Below are positions 1 through 13,982 of a stretch of DNA of 64,000 nt, piece after piece. A model generated the notes under the pieces. It saw nothing but the letters and a program-made list of their open reading frames with translations, made no database searches and was not told where the DNA came from. A program made the position numbers and the translations under genes. How positions within the stretch are numbered: position 1 is the first letter of the stretch; each line of letters opens with the position of its first letter. Origin of the DNA: Siderastrea radians (Eukaryota; Cnidaria; Anthozoa; Scleractinia; Rhizangiidae); contig OZ024900.1 in assembly GCA_964017195.1 (NCBI GenBank), positions 32,876,641 through 32,940,640 on the forward strand, given 5' to 3'.

Positions 1-117
1 TGCACCACAGGCACCTTAACTAGAAGTTAGGAAATTGACACACTAGGACACTTATGCAATGTAACATTCCAAAATGCATACTATAAAACAACAACCAAAA
101 AGGTTTTCTTGTTTTCA

Positions 118-204
118 GAGACAGTCAGAGTTCAAGATGTCTTCAGTTAATAACTGATCTGACGGCAATTCCTATCATATAAACTGACTCATCATTTCTG
201 TCTC
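118..204 (-). ncRNA. box C/D snoRNA, copy A (outside the WDR43 coding span)
   Basis: Read on the minus strand, this 87-nt unit has a box C (ATGATGA, nt 10-16), a box D (CTGA, nt 77-80) and a 7-bp terminal stem GAGACAG/CTGTCTC, the layout of a box C/D snoRNA. A second CTGA at nt 59-62 can serve as D'. Two near-identical copies sit at 4363-4449 and 6013-6099 inside WDR43 introns. This copy lies about 930 nt downstream of the WDR43 stop and beyond a candidate poly(A) signal, so its host transcript is unclear: a read-through or alternative 3' UTR, an intron of a neighbouring gene, or its own promoter. The rRNA target was not determined. Confidence 0.8.
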
Positions 205-1080
205 AGAGAACATGAATGCAAAGTAAGTTTTGTCCTCGACATTATCGACATTAGTCTCACACTTACCATAAGACCAGGCATAACACTGTGCTCAACTATA
301 TTTCACGTCCTTGCTCATCCTATCCAAACATTCACCCCTACAAGAGAACAGAAGTAGTCATCAACTTACACTTTAAATTTGAACATCTGAATAGACTCAA
401 AATCAAGACCAAGTATACTTACCTAGAAAAGTAATCATTCTGTCATCAGAAATATCATGACCACAATGCAAGAAGAAAAGTTTTTATCTGTGAAGGCTCC
501 TCAGCTCCCATTTCAGCTCTCCAACAGCAAAAGATGTATGAAGTATTTCACACTTAAAAGCACAGCCTTTTCCAGGCTCCAAGATAGTAGGAACAGCAAA
601 ATAGACAAAATAGGGCCATGTGCAAGATTATGTAACAGCTTACGCTCTGACTTCATGGTAAACACTTGCGACCGACATTCCTAGGAATGGAGGAAGGGGC
701 ACGGGTACAGTTGCACAAAGGGAGGGGTGGGGTGGGGTGGGGGTGGTCAGTGCCCTACAATCCAGCCCCATGTACCTCCTGCTTTCCCATACCTTGTAAA
801 GCAAATTATGACAGTACTCAAGGACAAGGGAGTCAGTTACCTATAGCTGCCATACATACATACATGCCTTGCAGGCTGCTGCAGATGTTAAAAAAATGGC
901 TTTGGTTTTCTGCACACTTAAGGTTTTACAGCAGACATCCATAAACCTATGTTATTCAAGTACATACAGAACCACATGCAGACCAAAACTCTGTAGAAAA
1001 GTCTAAGAAAAACTTGGTTGCAAGCAAGAAATAGATTGCAAATCAATTTTCAACACACATTCTAAATATGAACTAGTTAT
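205..1080. other. intergenic, no gene seen
   Basis: The stretch between snoRNA copy A and the WDR43 3' end has only short open frames without recognisable motifs, plus a G-rich run near 720-745. I see no exon here. Confidence 0.5.
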
Positions 1081-1086
1081 TTTATT
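1081..1086 (-). terminator. candidate poly(A) signal of WDR43
   Basis: AATAAA on the minus strand, about 50 nt after the WDR43 stop codon. It would give a very short 3' UTR and place snoRNA copy A outside the mature transcript unit. Confidence 0.5.
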
Positions 1087-1135
1087 CTGTAAAATCTAAT
1101 TACAGTGCATGATCTGTTTGCGTGAATTTGTACAT

Positions 1136-1255
1136 TCAACTCTCCTCATCAGATTCATTGTCCTCATCATTCCCCTCTCCATTCTCCTGTTCACTTTCTT
1201 CTTCAGATTCTGATTCTGATGCTGCTTTCTCATCAGCATCCTCTTCCCAATTTTC
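1136..1255 (-). CDS. WDR43: WDR43 exon 19 (residues 619-657) and stop
   Basis: ENWEEDADEKAASESESEEE onward to DEES and TGA at 1138-1136. Matches the acidic C-terminus of WDR43 (human DNWDEDEEESESE). Confidence 0.92.
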   Translation of the reverse strand, partial: ENWEEDADEKAASESESEEESEQENGEGNDEDNESDEES

Positions 1256-3832
1256 CTAAAAAAAAGATTGTGTTCCTATAAATTGTATGACCCTGGATTT
1301 GTTACTTATCAGTGTTCTTATTTGGAGTAATGATATTCTTGTGATACTTAAATAAATTCTCTTAACTAGTATTATGAGAAATGCACAGAAACAAGTAAAG
1401 AGAATTTACAAGTTGACATTGCAATATACACACTTGCATGTATTTAGCCCACCCCCCCCCCCCCCCCCCCGTAGTGCAACATCCTTGCAAAATAATAAAC
1501 AACTTTTCACCGAAGTGGAGGTGAATAGTGGTGGACATTTGCCCAGCCGCAAAGCGGCGAGGGAAATATCTACCACTCTTCACCGACACTGAGGTGAATA
1601 ATTGTTTTAGTATAATTATAACAAACCAGTGGATAGCCTGCACCAAATAGTTCTTTTTTTTTCTAAGAAATAAGCGGAACACTTGCTCGTGAAATCCAGA
1701 AAAATGCCAGGAGGTGAATACCAGATACTATCCCGAGTTTGAGTGGCCAATCAGAGCGTGCAAAAAACACTATTTACCCGTTTGGTATATACTTATTACA
1801 GCTGTACCTCACCACCTTTTAATTTGGCCAAGTATTCTATTACACTGACCACTACCTTGTAGGGTTATGTTCTTTTGCTATTTACATCAGTTGTATTGAA
1901 GGGTGGCCATCTGGCAAATAGACATTGACTAACTTGCTATCAAATGTTACATGTTTCATCAAGAATAAAAGTAACCTTTAATTTGGATAAAATGTCTGTA
2001 AAATAAACTTGTTTCTGGTTAACAGTTATGCGGTTCAAAGTTTGCCTAATAAAAGCAGTTTCAAGATAACCAAATGTTTGATAGAATGTGTGGTTCCAGA
2101 AAACATCCATACCCCAACCACAGAGGGTCACTGGAAATTCCAAGGGAAAGGAGGGGGTCTAAGGGAAAGGACGAGCCTAAACTGGAATTTCCAGAGGGGT
2201 AGGGGGTTCAAACCCAAAACAAAACCTCTGTGGGGGGGGGGGGTATGGATATTTTCTGGAACAACACAATTTAACATGTCATGTTTGATCCCAAATGAGG
2301 CCTTTTTGTAGCATGGCAACACTTCAATGCAACTGATGCTATTAGCCCCATAACTTGACTTAAAAGAGGATACTAACCATCACAACAAAAATATCCTGGG
2401 TGTCTCCTGTATCTCCCTCACCAAAGGTGATCGAATGGCATAAGCTGAATATTATTGCAAAAAAGGTTGCCAGGTTCTAAACAAAGTGATTATGAAAAAC
2501 TGGCAATCTAATTTCCCTGCCTTTTCACTGGTCATGATCACAGTACACCAACTAATTAACCACAGTCTACGTACTGACAAAATTGTCAAAAATACACTTC
2601 ATATCACATACATCAGATTCCGAATGTTCAGCTTCAATAGGTACTAGTGGCTCCTCATCTGATTCTGAGAAAAATAATCAGACAGAAATAGATAAAACAA
2701 ACAAAATGCATTATTATATGGACTATTAGTTTACATTGCTCATATATAGTTTATTTAACAATTATCCTGCGAAATCGCGCGGAATATCACCTGATACTTA
2801 GCCGACGAGGCCGTAGGCCGAGTTGGCTAAATCAGGGGATATTCCGCAAGATTGAGCAGGATAATTGTTTCATTATTCAACAAATTCCCATCAACTACCA
2901 TTTTCAGAACGAGAAAAACTACGGCTCTATGATAAAAACGCTAAAAGCTAGCAACACAGAAAGCTTAATAAAAATCAAAACAGAACTTCAAGAAATCGAA
3001 GTTTACTACCGTTCACTTAAAAAGACTTATTTACAAACTCATGTTTGGAAATGACAAGACAAAGGAAAAAAATATTGCTACCTTACCGAGAATAAGTCCT
3101 CTTCCTGTGAATTAAAATCTTTTCAACTTTAGTCTTTACAACTTTCCGTGAGCAAGTGTGCTGCTTCTTTCGTAATAGCATTTTCTTGGTTGAGTTCTCA
3201 CTATGAAAATTCCAAGTCGACCGCTGGATATCTTTGTGAGCTGAAGCACATACTTGTTGACATTTTGAGAGCATTTAATCATGGAAAGTTTCTTCCAGAG
3301 AGTTAAAAATTTACGGAGAACACTGCTAAAACTGCTTCGCTTTTCAAAATGGCCGCCAAACAAGCAATGAAAGAAAATCTGCAGTGCACTTTTTCCAAAT
3401 ATGGTCATTTACGTATATCGCAGGATATCTGTCATGTAGGATGACAGATATTGAGGGCTTCCTTGCCATATATGGGCATAGTGACAATTTGTTGAATAAT
3501 AATATTGATTATTGATTATATTGACTACTTTGTTTACCAAATTTTCGCAGTTAAACGCTGAGCCCCGAATAAATGCTGGGTCTAAAAGAGGAAGTTGGGA
3601 ATAAGCCCCTCAGACGTTTATTTGTGGCATAATGAAATTAAGGTGTAAGGGCAAGATACATGATGTCAAGTAAAGGGAATAAAAACCCTTTCGTAAAAAA
3701 TGGCGTGCCCAAATAAACTGCTGATTCAAACAAACACCGGGTCCACCAGGCCAAGTTTGAAATAAACACCGGGGGCATTTGAGAAAATATGGTGTACTGA
3801 TTACACTATTATACTGATTATGTTTAACTTAG

Positions 3833-3868
<36 letters not shown>

Positions 3869-6800
3869 TCATTTTGGTGTAAAAACACTAAAGAAAAATA
3901 AAGTATACTATTGACTTAACTCTTTCAAGATACAAAAGAGCATTTTGATCAGCTTATGAGTATTCTGAATGCTACAATAGAAGCTGGCTAAATTCATACA
4001 GCACATGTTTTTTGTTTGTTTGTTTTTTTTTTAATACAAAGGAGGGAAGCCAAACCCTGGTCTTTTTATATTCAAATAAATTTGAACTGAGAACATTACA
4101 ACATTTCATGTTGGTTTTATGCTAGGACAATTGGGCATAACCGAGACAACTAGCTGTTCAATCTGTGGTAAATAAAAATTGAAATATAATAAATCATGAG
4201 TTCAGACCCTCTTCATGATAGACAACTGATGGCCCAGCAATTTCATCATCTACATTGTTATAGCCCTGTGAGTCCACCTGAAAACAAGAAAAACGAAGGA
4301 GATGAGACGCAAATAAACACTTAACCCATTATCAAAGCAATAAGTGTAAGACTTGTGTCCCAGAGACAGTCAGAGATCAAGATGTCTTCAGTTAATAACT
4401 GATCTGACGGCAATTCCTATCAAAAAACCTGACTCATCATTTCTGCCTCTGAAAACAAGTGTGGAGCTGCCACAGCTTAACCCAATTTCTGTAGCAAGAA
4501 GTGACTAAGAGCATTTAAACTCCCTACCCCACCTCAGGATGGGATGCCAATGAGTAACAAGATTACAATCAACCCCCTGCCTTGGGAGAAAAACAAAAAC
4601 ATTTTCAAATTATTTTGTAAGACAACTTTTAAAATATCTATGTCATCTCCAGTTGCAAAGGTTTGTCATAATTTGCCCTTTTCAAAAGACACACAAAAAG
4701 ACTGACAATAGGTTTGATCTTTCAAATTACAACATTATGATTACAGTATTTCACGAATTGCCAACAAGAATAAGAGATAACTAAACGTGGGAGCAAAAGA
4801 TGAGACAAAAAACTAAGGGTAAACAAAAGGAAACAGTATTTTAGAAGTACATCCTCCAGGAGTACGTCCTTTAGAAGTACATCCTTGAGGAGTACATCCT
4901 TTAGAAGTACATGCTTTAGAAGGACATCCTATAGATGGACATCCTTTAGAAGGACGTCCTTTAGAAGCACAACCTTTAGAAGTACATCCTTTAGAAGGAC
5001 AACCGTTAGAGGAACATCCTTAAGAAGTACATCCTTAAGAAGGACATCCTTTAGAAGTACATCCTTAAGAAGTACATCCTTCAGGAGTGCATTATCTAGG
5101 AGTACATCCTCCAAGCCCCAGTTGTTCAAAAGTTGGATAGCACTATCCACAGGATAAATCGCTATCCAGTGGATAACGCAATTGGTTTCCCTACTACTTA
5201 TCGGCTGGATAGTGATTTATCCGGTGGATAGCACTATCCAGCTTTTGAACAACTGGGGCCAGGAGTACATCCTTTAGAAGTACATTCTCCAGATGCAAAG
5301 TTCTGCTAGCTGCTTTAAAGTTGGGTTTTTCCCTTTAATACATTATTTTAATGTTTCCTTTATTTCAATTGGAAACCTGGAGAAAGTGGAAGAATGGTGA
5401 AAGACTCCACAGAAATCTAGAGTGGTGAAAGATTCCACAGAACAGGAGTCACACGCCTTAGATGTCTGTAGGTTTCAGACGTCAAACACCTTGACAGTGA
5501 GAAGTCAGTGCTCATGGACGTGTGCAGAAATGTGACAAGCAGTTTCAGAAATGTAACAGACATTACAGCCAGCACATACATGTCAAAAGATTACACAATT
5601 TGCAAGTGAAATGACATTCGTTCTTCCAAAGAAAATCAAGTTTAAATATAAACATGAAAACTGTACTTTACATTTTTATACCTCTCACTCTATAGACCAC
5701 CAATTAAAAACTCGTACCTGAGAGAGCATCAAATCCAGACGGCCTTGCAGTTTGCACAATTTACTAAAAACACTGACACGTGACTCTACCATGGCATATA
5801 ATCCACTGAGAGAATTTACAAGATCTGGAACCTGTAGTAGAAACAAGAAAACACACTCAAAATTCTCTTCTCAAAGTTTTAGGTTTCTTCATTTTGAATA
5901 TTAATCAGTCTCATCCTAGGATCTAGAAAGGGGATCAGCACAAACATATACAGCACTTAACAGCAGAAAGAGGAACCATTATTAAGGCAATGAGTGTGAG
6001 GATCATGTTAAAGAGACAGTCAGAGTTCACGATGTGTTCAGTTAATAACTGATCTGACGGCAATTCCTATCAAATAAACTGACTCATCATTTCCGTCTCT
6101 GACTACACTGATTTTTGTTCTTTAAATCTGCTTTTTATCAATTGCTGGTGGTTTTCAGTGCCGATGTGTTCCATAAAAGTAAAGACTATATTTTAGCCTC
6201 CCAAACTGATAAAAAGTGTGTTGAAAAATGAATATAAAATAGATTTTGGGTGTGGCTCATTTAAGTTATCAGGGCTTTGAAAAAAGGGCCTCAGCACCTA
6301 GCTGTTAGGTGTTCAAACAGGGGCCCACAAAACTGGGAATGAGGAGCTCACTCATTATCTTGGACAGTCTTTGCCTCATGGAGGTTTACTGTATACATGT
6401 ACGTTAAAATGACCTTTTATGAATTCAGTGTAATTTATTGTATATAGATTTAAACAGGAGCTTACCGTCATTAAATAAGCCATATGAGCAACTAAAATAT
6501 GTTTGATCCATAAAACCAAGCGTTCACCTCTGCAGCAAAAGAAAAGAAGTGTTTTACTTAACTATCCTTGCCTCATTTCGGTAACTACAACCCAGAGCTC
6601 ATCTTTTCCCTTTTCTTCAAAGACAACATAAATCTATTTATAAACATATACTACTTAAAGTTGAAAAACATTGCATACGTAATTTAGGCAAAGATCAATG
6701 GGAAGTTAACAATGTTACTTCAGAAATAAAATGTAAGTTGCAGTTTACCATTTTATTATCCTACTTCTTCCGATAATAATCCAATACATTTACAGATTCA

Positions 6801-9800
6801 GTTTATGTTTCTTGTATTCAAATTGACTCACACAAGCTGGTTGGAATTCAAAATCATTATTCTCCTACCAAAACGAATACTTTGGTGGAAACAAGCTTTA
6901 TATGCATGGGAATTCATGAAGTAAGCCAAGCTGCGTTCATGATGTGCTTGTTCGGGAAATTTGTATCATGGCTAAGTAGACACAAAAAAAAATCCTGCCA
7001 AACCTTATGACACAAAAGAGTGCATTTGAAGCAAAATTGGAAAAAATTCCTAGTTGCTCCTGATCAAATGCAAACACTCTACACCCCGGGGGAGGTTCTC
7101 CCACTAACTTTAACGGCATAAGAGTAATGACGGACGGACGGATGGACCGACGGACGGACGGACGGACTGACTGACTGACTGACTGACTGACTGACTGACT
7201 GGTTGAACTTACCTCCAAGGCATTGCTTGAATCTTGTGAACAAGCTGCAAATAAAACAAACTACAGTCAAAAAAATATACAAATCACACTGACAAAGTGT
7301 TCTTGCAGATATGAGTATAGAAAAATGAACATCATAATGCACTGTGTTGAAAATTATCACAACCTCAAGTAGAAACAAGTGAAGACAAGCAATGCACATT
7401 TATTTAGTAAGTTTTAAATAATAACAAACCTCTGTTAAAAATGGAATGGCAAGATTTACTGGAAGTCTTTTAACTGTGTTTTTCATAACTGATTCCTTCT
7501 TTCCCCCATACCATAATACATCCTGAAATATATAAAGACATACACTGTATCTAGCTTAATTTTTGATAACATACTTCACGTAAATTTAACCATTTTCTTC
7601 AGAAGTGCAGTCAAGCAAGAGTTTCTGGACTCCAATCAGCCTCAAAACCACACTATTTGGCTACTTTTTTACTTTCGTTTCACATCTAATAATGACGCAA
7701 AACGCACTTGCACCTACATCAGTCAAGAAGTATTGTTTTCGAATTTCCAGGGCCCAGTTGTTCACAGCAGGGTTAAGCTAACCCAGGATTAAAGTCAATT
7801 TTTAAGTCACTTTTAATCCATGACGTCATGGATTCCAGCAAATTATTTTCACTTAACAATTTGAATTAGGCTGTTTTCAAATTGTCAGGTAAAATTAGCA
7901 GCGGTAACGCTTTTAAACATTAGAGAATCAGAAACATTGGTCAACATTTTACCCAAGATTAGTGCTAACAGGCTTTTGAACAACCGGGCCCAGGAAGATA
8001 TATCCATGCATACCACATAATCCACATCATACACTCAGTCCTCACACCAATCCCAATACAACACATGAAATATAATTTTATATTTCCGACCAGTCACGAT
8101 AAAACATTAACCCTTTAAGCCCCAATATCAACATGCATATTCTCCTCACTTTTCTCCATATATTTCTTATGTCACTAGTTGGGAGAATTTTATTAAAAAT
8201 CAAGACATTTGATCATTGGTGATTATTTCCTTTATTCTCATGACCTGTATGTTTGATCAAGTAGTAATACTGTAAGGAGAAATTAGATGCTTGTCAATCA
8301 ATCATTTTGTTAAAACAGCTCATGCTACATGTATCTTTAAATAATTTCAGTGTGATATGAACCTCCTGTAACCGTTAATTGGTGTTATTTTGATAATGCC
8401 TTGCATGAACATTAACAGACCTCGAGTAGATGATTATCTTGACTATGAAGAGCCTGTGTTAACATCTGCACTAATGAGTCAGCTGTTGGGGGACCACTGT
8501 CTTTTCTCCTTAAAATAAATGACAATAATGCATTAGAAAAGGAAGACGACAGGAAATAAGGCAAAACAAATGTGTAGACCAAATGCAGGTTCCCTTTTAT
8601 CATATTTTAGCACAGAATAAAATTACACGGTAGATGCTGTAACCCTTTAAGCCCCAGTATCAACACGCATGTTCTCCTCACTATTCTCCATAAAGTTCTC
8701 ATGGTCCCAGTTGGGAGAAATTGCTTACACATCAAGACACCTAAGCTTTAACAACCTGTATGTTTGATCAAGTAATGATACTGTAAGGAGAAATTAGATG
8801 CTTGTCACTATTGGGGCTTCAAGGGTGAAAGGACAAGATTGTTGCCCTGCTTTTGTCTTAAGTTCTCTCTCCACTGTCTGGGATCCTAGGTACCCTTTAA
8901 TATATGTGGGAACCAATTAATTTTTAGAGAAACCCAGTAGAGTGGTGGGGAGAGCTTGGGGGGGGGGGGGGAGGGATGTTTAGGTGGATGTTAACCTGTA
9001 ATGGACTAGCATCTCATGCATCCAGAAGACAAAAAATTGGGCAAGGATGCCCAGTATGTTCTTTTTGAACAAGATTTGAACAAGATCACTAAGCAACCAT
9101 TTTGCTGTTGACAACATTTTACTAAAATGTATAAGGGCAACTTCTAACACTAGACATCTCAAATATTAATTAAACACTGCTTAATATCTTGGGGGGGGGG
9201 GGGGGGCAAAAGTAGGCTCCCACCATTAGAACAGAGATTCTCTTCACTTTCACTGTTACAAACACTATAATTATAACAGGCCAATGCCAATGTTGTAGGT
9301 TAAAATGAATTTCAGGTCAAATAATTTTTTGTATTTCCTTCATTTCAGTTTGATGGTAGTGAACTGAACAACTGAACTTAACAACTTTATTAATGTGTCT
9401 TGTCTTCTAGCTGGCTACATGTAGCCTACTAATCGGGGACTCCTAATAGTTAAAATCTAATTACGTGGGATGACGTAGTCAGCCAGCGTCTAGGTTTCGG
9501 TCGATGGAATTTTTTCATCCGTGTCACAAATGGGCATGTTTTTTAGCTTTCCTGTTTCCTGTGCCCTTGGCACGAAGCTCAAGGGACGTCCCAAAAAATT
9601 GTGCAATTTTATTGGCTGTAACTTCGAATCTGCAAGTCAGGTTGGGTTGCACATAAACAGACAAGGCAAGGTACAAAGTCAAATCGATAGAAGAAAGTAG
9701 AAGAGCACGTATCTGAAGTCTTTATTGTAAAAACAACGTAATGTTTGTAAAAATAGTTCCATTCATTGCACTTTAGTCGATATCACACTAATTCTTCGAA

Positions 9801-10977
9801 GTAAACAAAAAAAAGTCCGAAGGAAACTCTGCGGTCTAAAAGGAAATTCAGGACATCAATTGTAACCTGAGTAAACACAAATAAGCCGTATGCAAATTTA
9901 GTAAGATTTGCATAAATGACATTCTGTAACGCAATGAGCAGTTTCTCAAAGCCGTCAAGAGTCTCACATCGTAAGAGTACACATCGTACCAACCCATGTA
10001 CTCGACAACTGTCCAACTCCATTCAAAATAGTCCTTACATACACCAGCACATCCCGCTTAAACGCCTTCGGGTGTCTTCTTGTTAAGTATAAGAACTACA
10101 TTCGGTGTTTACAATATATATGACTATAAAACAATGATAATGAGCATAAAAGAAAGGAAATACAAATCAAACTAGTTTGAAATCATTTTGACCTGAAATT
10201 CATTTTCCACCAATGCTTAATAAAATTAATTACAACACCAGTTACCAATAATTAAATAAAATTGTAGTGATCAAAGACAACAACTGCAAATTCAATACCT
10301 TTGTGCTTCGGAGGATGCAGTGTTTATTGCTTTTAACCTCTCCTCAATACTCTGAAAATAATAAACAAAATCTTGTTACAAAATCTGGCCAGTTTTAAAC
10401 AAAATTAGATTTAATCATAGTGTCTCAGATCACATACCACTCATAGTATTACTAGTCTTGACACAGAGTTTGTATTGTGTTGCATTGCATTGCAACTTCC
10501 AAACCCACAGAAGATCTCTTAATTTGCTTAAGCACTTTGTAATTATGGGGGAATCATGACAGGCAAATATAGGCAACAGTTCATGTTTGCAAACCCTGGG
10601 ATTGTACACAGCAGTAAAATCGCCAGTAAATGTTGATCTGCCATTCCAAATTTGGAAGGGTAATTTACCTGCTCTTCTGGTCTCTCTGCTTCTTCGTGCC
10701 TTCTTTTACCCTTAGTTTTGATTTGTTCCTCATCAGCCACCGTGGCAGGTGTTGCTAGTGCCATATTTCCTGGGCCAAGAGTTGTAACTCCCTTAAATGA
10801 ACTCTGACCTTTGTCCACTTGAAAAGATTCACGAGAACTATTGAGAAGCAGATTTGATGGATTTTCTCTTATTAGGCATGTGTGCTCTTCCATTGTTGAA
10901 TAGGCCTTGGTTGATGAAAAGAAAAAAAAAGACCTGAGTAAGCATTATTGTATTTTTGGAATGCTATCAAATATTCA

Positions 10978-11011
<34 letters not shown>

Positions 11012-12260
11012 GTGATGGTGATGGTGTTGGTGATGACGATGATTGTAGCTACCGCAAGAAAGTTTTATAGATTCATGTTTTGTTTACAATTCAATTACAT
11101 TTCATTATTACCGAATGTTGCTCTTTTTATGCTTGTTTTTTGTTTATTTGAGTAAGGTTTTACCCTTAAGGTTTGTTCTCTGTTAGAAGTAGCTAGAAGC
11201 TTCTAGAAATACATAGAAGTAGAAACCGTTCTAGATTTTTCCATTCCATATTTGTAAGTGCTAATTTCCAGAAAGTTCTTTCCATACACGACAGTGTACA
11301 CGACATCTTGAAACAAACAAAAAGCAAATCACAACTTAGTTTTTTCAGTTGTCGTAAGCAAGTCAACCAAGGTCTAAGTTTTTCAGCAAGCAAGCCAAGT
11401 TTTCAAGTAACATTTTTAAGAAGTTGTTGCATTGCTGTTTCTTGTTCCAGTGATTTAAAGGCAGCACCAAGGTAATTGTTATTGTTTATTCAATTTAGCA
11501 TGTCTATCACATATTAACATGCTAAATTGAATAAACAATAACAATTACCTTGGTGCTGCCTTTAAATCACTGGAACAAGAAACAGCAATGCAACAACTTC
11601 TTAAAAATGTTACTTGAAAGTGCTAAAATTTTTAGCACTTGTAACATTCTCATGTTTTAGCACTCGTAACATTTTCGCTTAAGACTTTGTCGCGTTGTTT
11701 AATTTTCTTGTAACTTTGCTTAGAAAGTACTTCAGATCAGTGTTATAGGTGTTAGCTGTGTATTTAGCGCTTTCTTTAAAGTCTTTGGTTTTTTTGTAAG
11801 TGTAATTTTTAGCACTTGTAAGTGCTAAAATTTTTAGCACTTGTAACATTCTCATGTTTTAGCACTCGTAACATTTTCGCTTAAGACTTTGTCGCGTTGT
11901 TTAATTTTCTTGTAACTTTGCTTAGAAAGTACTTCAGATCAGTGTTATAGGTGTTAGCCGTGTATTTAGCGCTTTCTTTAACGTCTTTGGTTTTTTTTGT
12001 AAGAATTCTGTAATTTTTAGCGTAATAATTTATTTTATCAGTCGCGTAATCTTACCGTAATTCGTGTGTACTTTTTTCAGTTCTCACGGTGTTAAGGACA
12101 TTACAAGAATAAAGCCTTATTAAACATCAGTCGGAGGATTGTGTTCTTTTATTCACTGGAGCAATAATGATGATGATGGTTATGGTGATGGTGATGGTGT
12201 TGGTGATGATGATGATGGTGATGGTGATGGTGATGGTGATGAGGATGATGAGGATGATGA

Positions 12261-12294
<34 letters not shown>

Positions 12295-13939
12295 GGAGGT
12301 ATTGATGATGATGACAATCGCTGACTGTTAAATTTTAATATTATCATTATTTGACAAATTTACTTTTTTGCCTTTGCTCTTTTGCTCTGAGTCACATTTT
12401 ACATCATTACAATGTGCACTGTCAATGGATTCTTTCTTTCAAGTTTGTGGCAACCTTAAACTGAAAGCTTAACCCTTTAAGCCCTAACAGTGATGAAAAT
12501 GAATTTTCTCTTCACATGATCTCTAATTTTGTTCAAACACTGAAGAGATGAGATTAAAGAAAATTATCACTGATGACAAGACATCTTGATGTTAAGACAA
12601 ATTCTCGTTACTAGTTCCATAAGAAATGTATGGAGAACAGTAACAAAGGAGAATACACGTTTTCATGTCAGGGCTTAATTAAAGGGTTAATATGTAGTAA
12701 ACCTGTAATGATTGAACACCTTTTAGTCAAGTCATAATTTAAGAGGTAGTGGGGTTAATCTTAGTCTGCCAAAGTTCAGTCGTAACTGAATGAAAACTTC
12801 ATACGCTTACAAAGTTGCAACTGAAAACTAACTTAAGGCAGGAAAATCTCTGAATTCATAAGGAAAATCAGAAATGTTGAATTCTGAGATGTGACCATGA
12901 ATTGCTGAAATTTTTTTCATTTCTTCTTCTTTTTTTAAAGCTTATTGTATAGGGATGACATTTGGTACATGTACCTTATATAACCACGTTTAATAGCTTT
13001 GATAGTTGTTAAGCTTTCTAATTTTTAAACTTTTGAGATGCACATACTTGAGTTATTTTGAATGAACTTCCACAAACTTTCCCAAGCAGCTAATTCTAAA
13101 TAAATTATGTAGTTCTCTTTCATGTAGGAGACTATTTTTTGAATTTGAAATTGATTGATTTCTGTGATATTATTTTTACTGGTCATTGCCCCCTACTATT
13201 ATATTAATATTATTGACAAAATATCTGTTCCTCTCTCACCAAAGTTTCAAACTGTGGTTTGACTGTAGAACCAAATGCAATAAGCGCTGAAGGTTCTGCT
13301 TCAGGTAATAAACGAACACTCATCACTGGTATGGGTGATGGAGTTGAACCCTACAAAAATAATAAAAGCAGCTCACCAGAGGTCAAAGAACTTTAATTTA
13401 ATAAATACTTAAAATAATATATCAATTACTATGTGGGGAAGGCTTTTAAAGCTGACTGCAGAATTTCAGATTCCAAAACATTTTTAACATAGCTTCAGGA
13501 CAGGAATGTTTGATGGCCATCCCCTGCCCCTCCCCTTTTCAATGTTTGAGCTTCACAGGCCAACCGTGTGTGAGTATTAAAGAATCATTGGACACTTCAC
13601 ATTGCCATGAGGGGAGGGAAGGAGAGAAGGCTAAATAAGTGAGAAAAACAGCAACCGTCCCAACACTCCTTTGATGGTTGAAGGTGTTCAGGTGAGGTCA
13701 TTTAAGAAATGGGCAATGGTTGTCTTTCCCTGATGGAGATGTCTTAAGATTTAATTAACAAACATTATCATGAGTACTACAACTTTTGTCATAGAAGCAA
13801 CAAACAAGAACATTTTGATCCCCTCCACTTTTCAATGCTTGAGCTTCACAGGCCAATCTTATGAGAGAAAACTCACTTGACACATTGAGATGAGGGGAGG
13901 GGAGTGAAGTGATGGGACTTCAAAATAAGTAACCTTCCC

Positions 13940-13982
<43 letters not shown>

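Noticed and set aside
3083..3274. Basic open frame ending at a GTAAGG, considered as an extra WDR43 exon
   Set aside because: Breaks the phase between exons 17 and 18 and lies inside a foldback element.
4885..5157. Arg/Ser/Thr repeat frame and its antisense Leu/Lys/Asp frame
   Set aside because: Both read the 15-bp minisatellite in a WDR43 intron.
12139..12324. Asp/Gly-rich open frame
   Set aside because: Translation of a GAT/GGT microsatellite.
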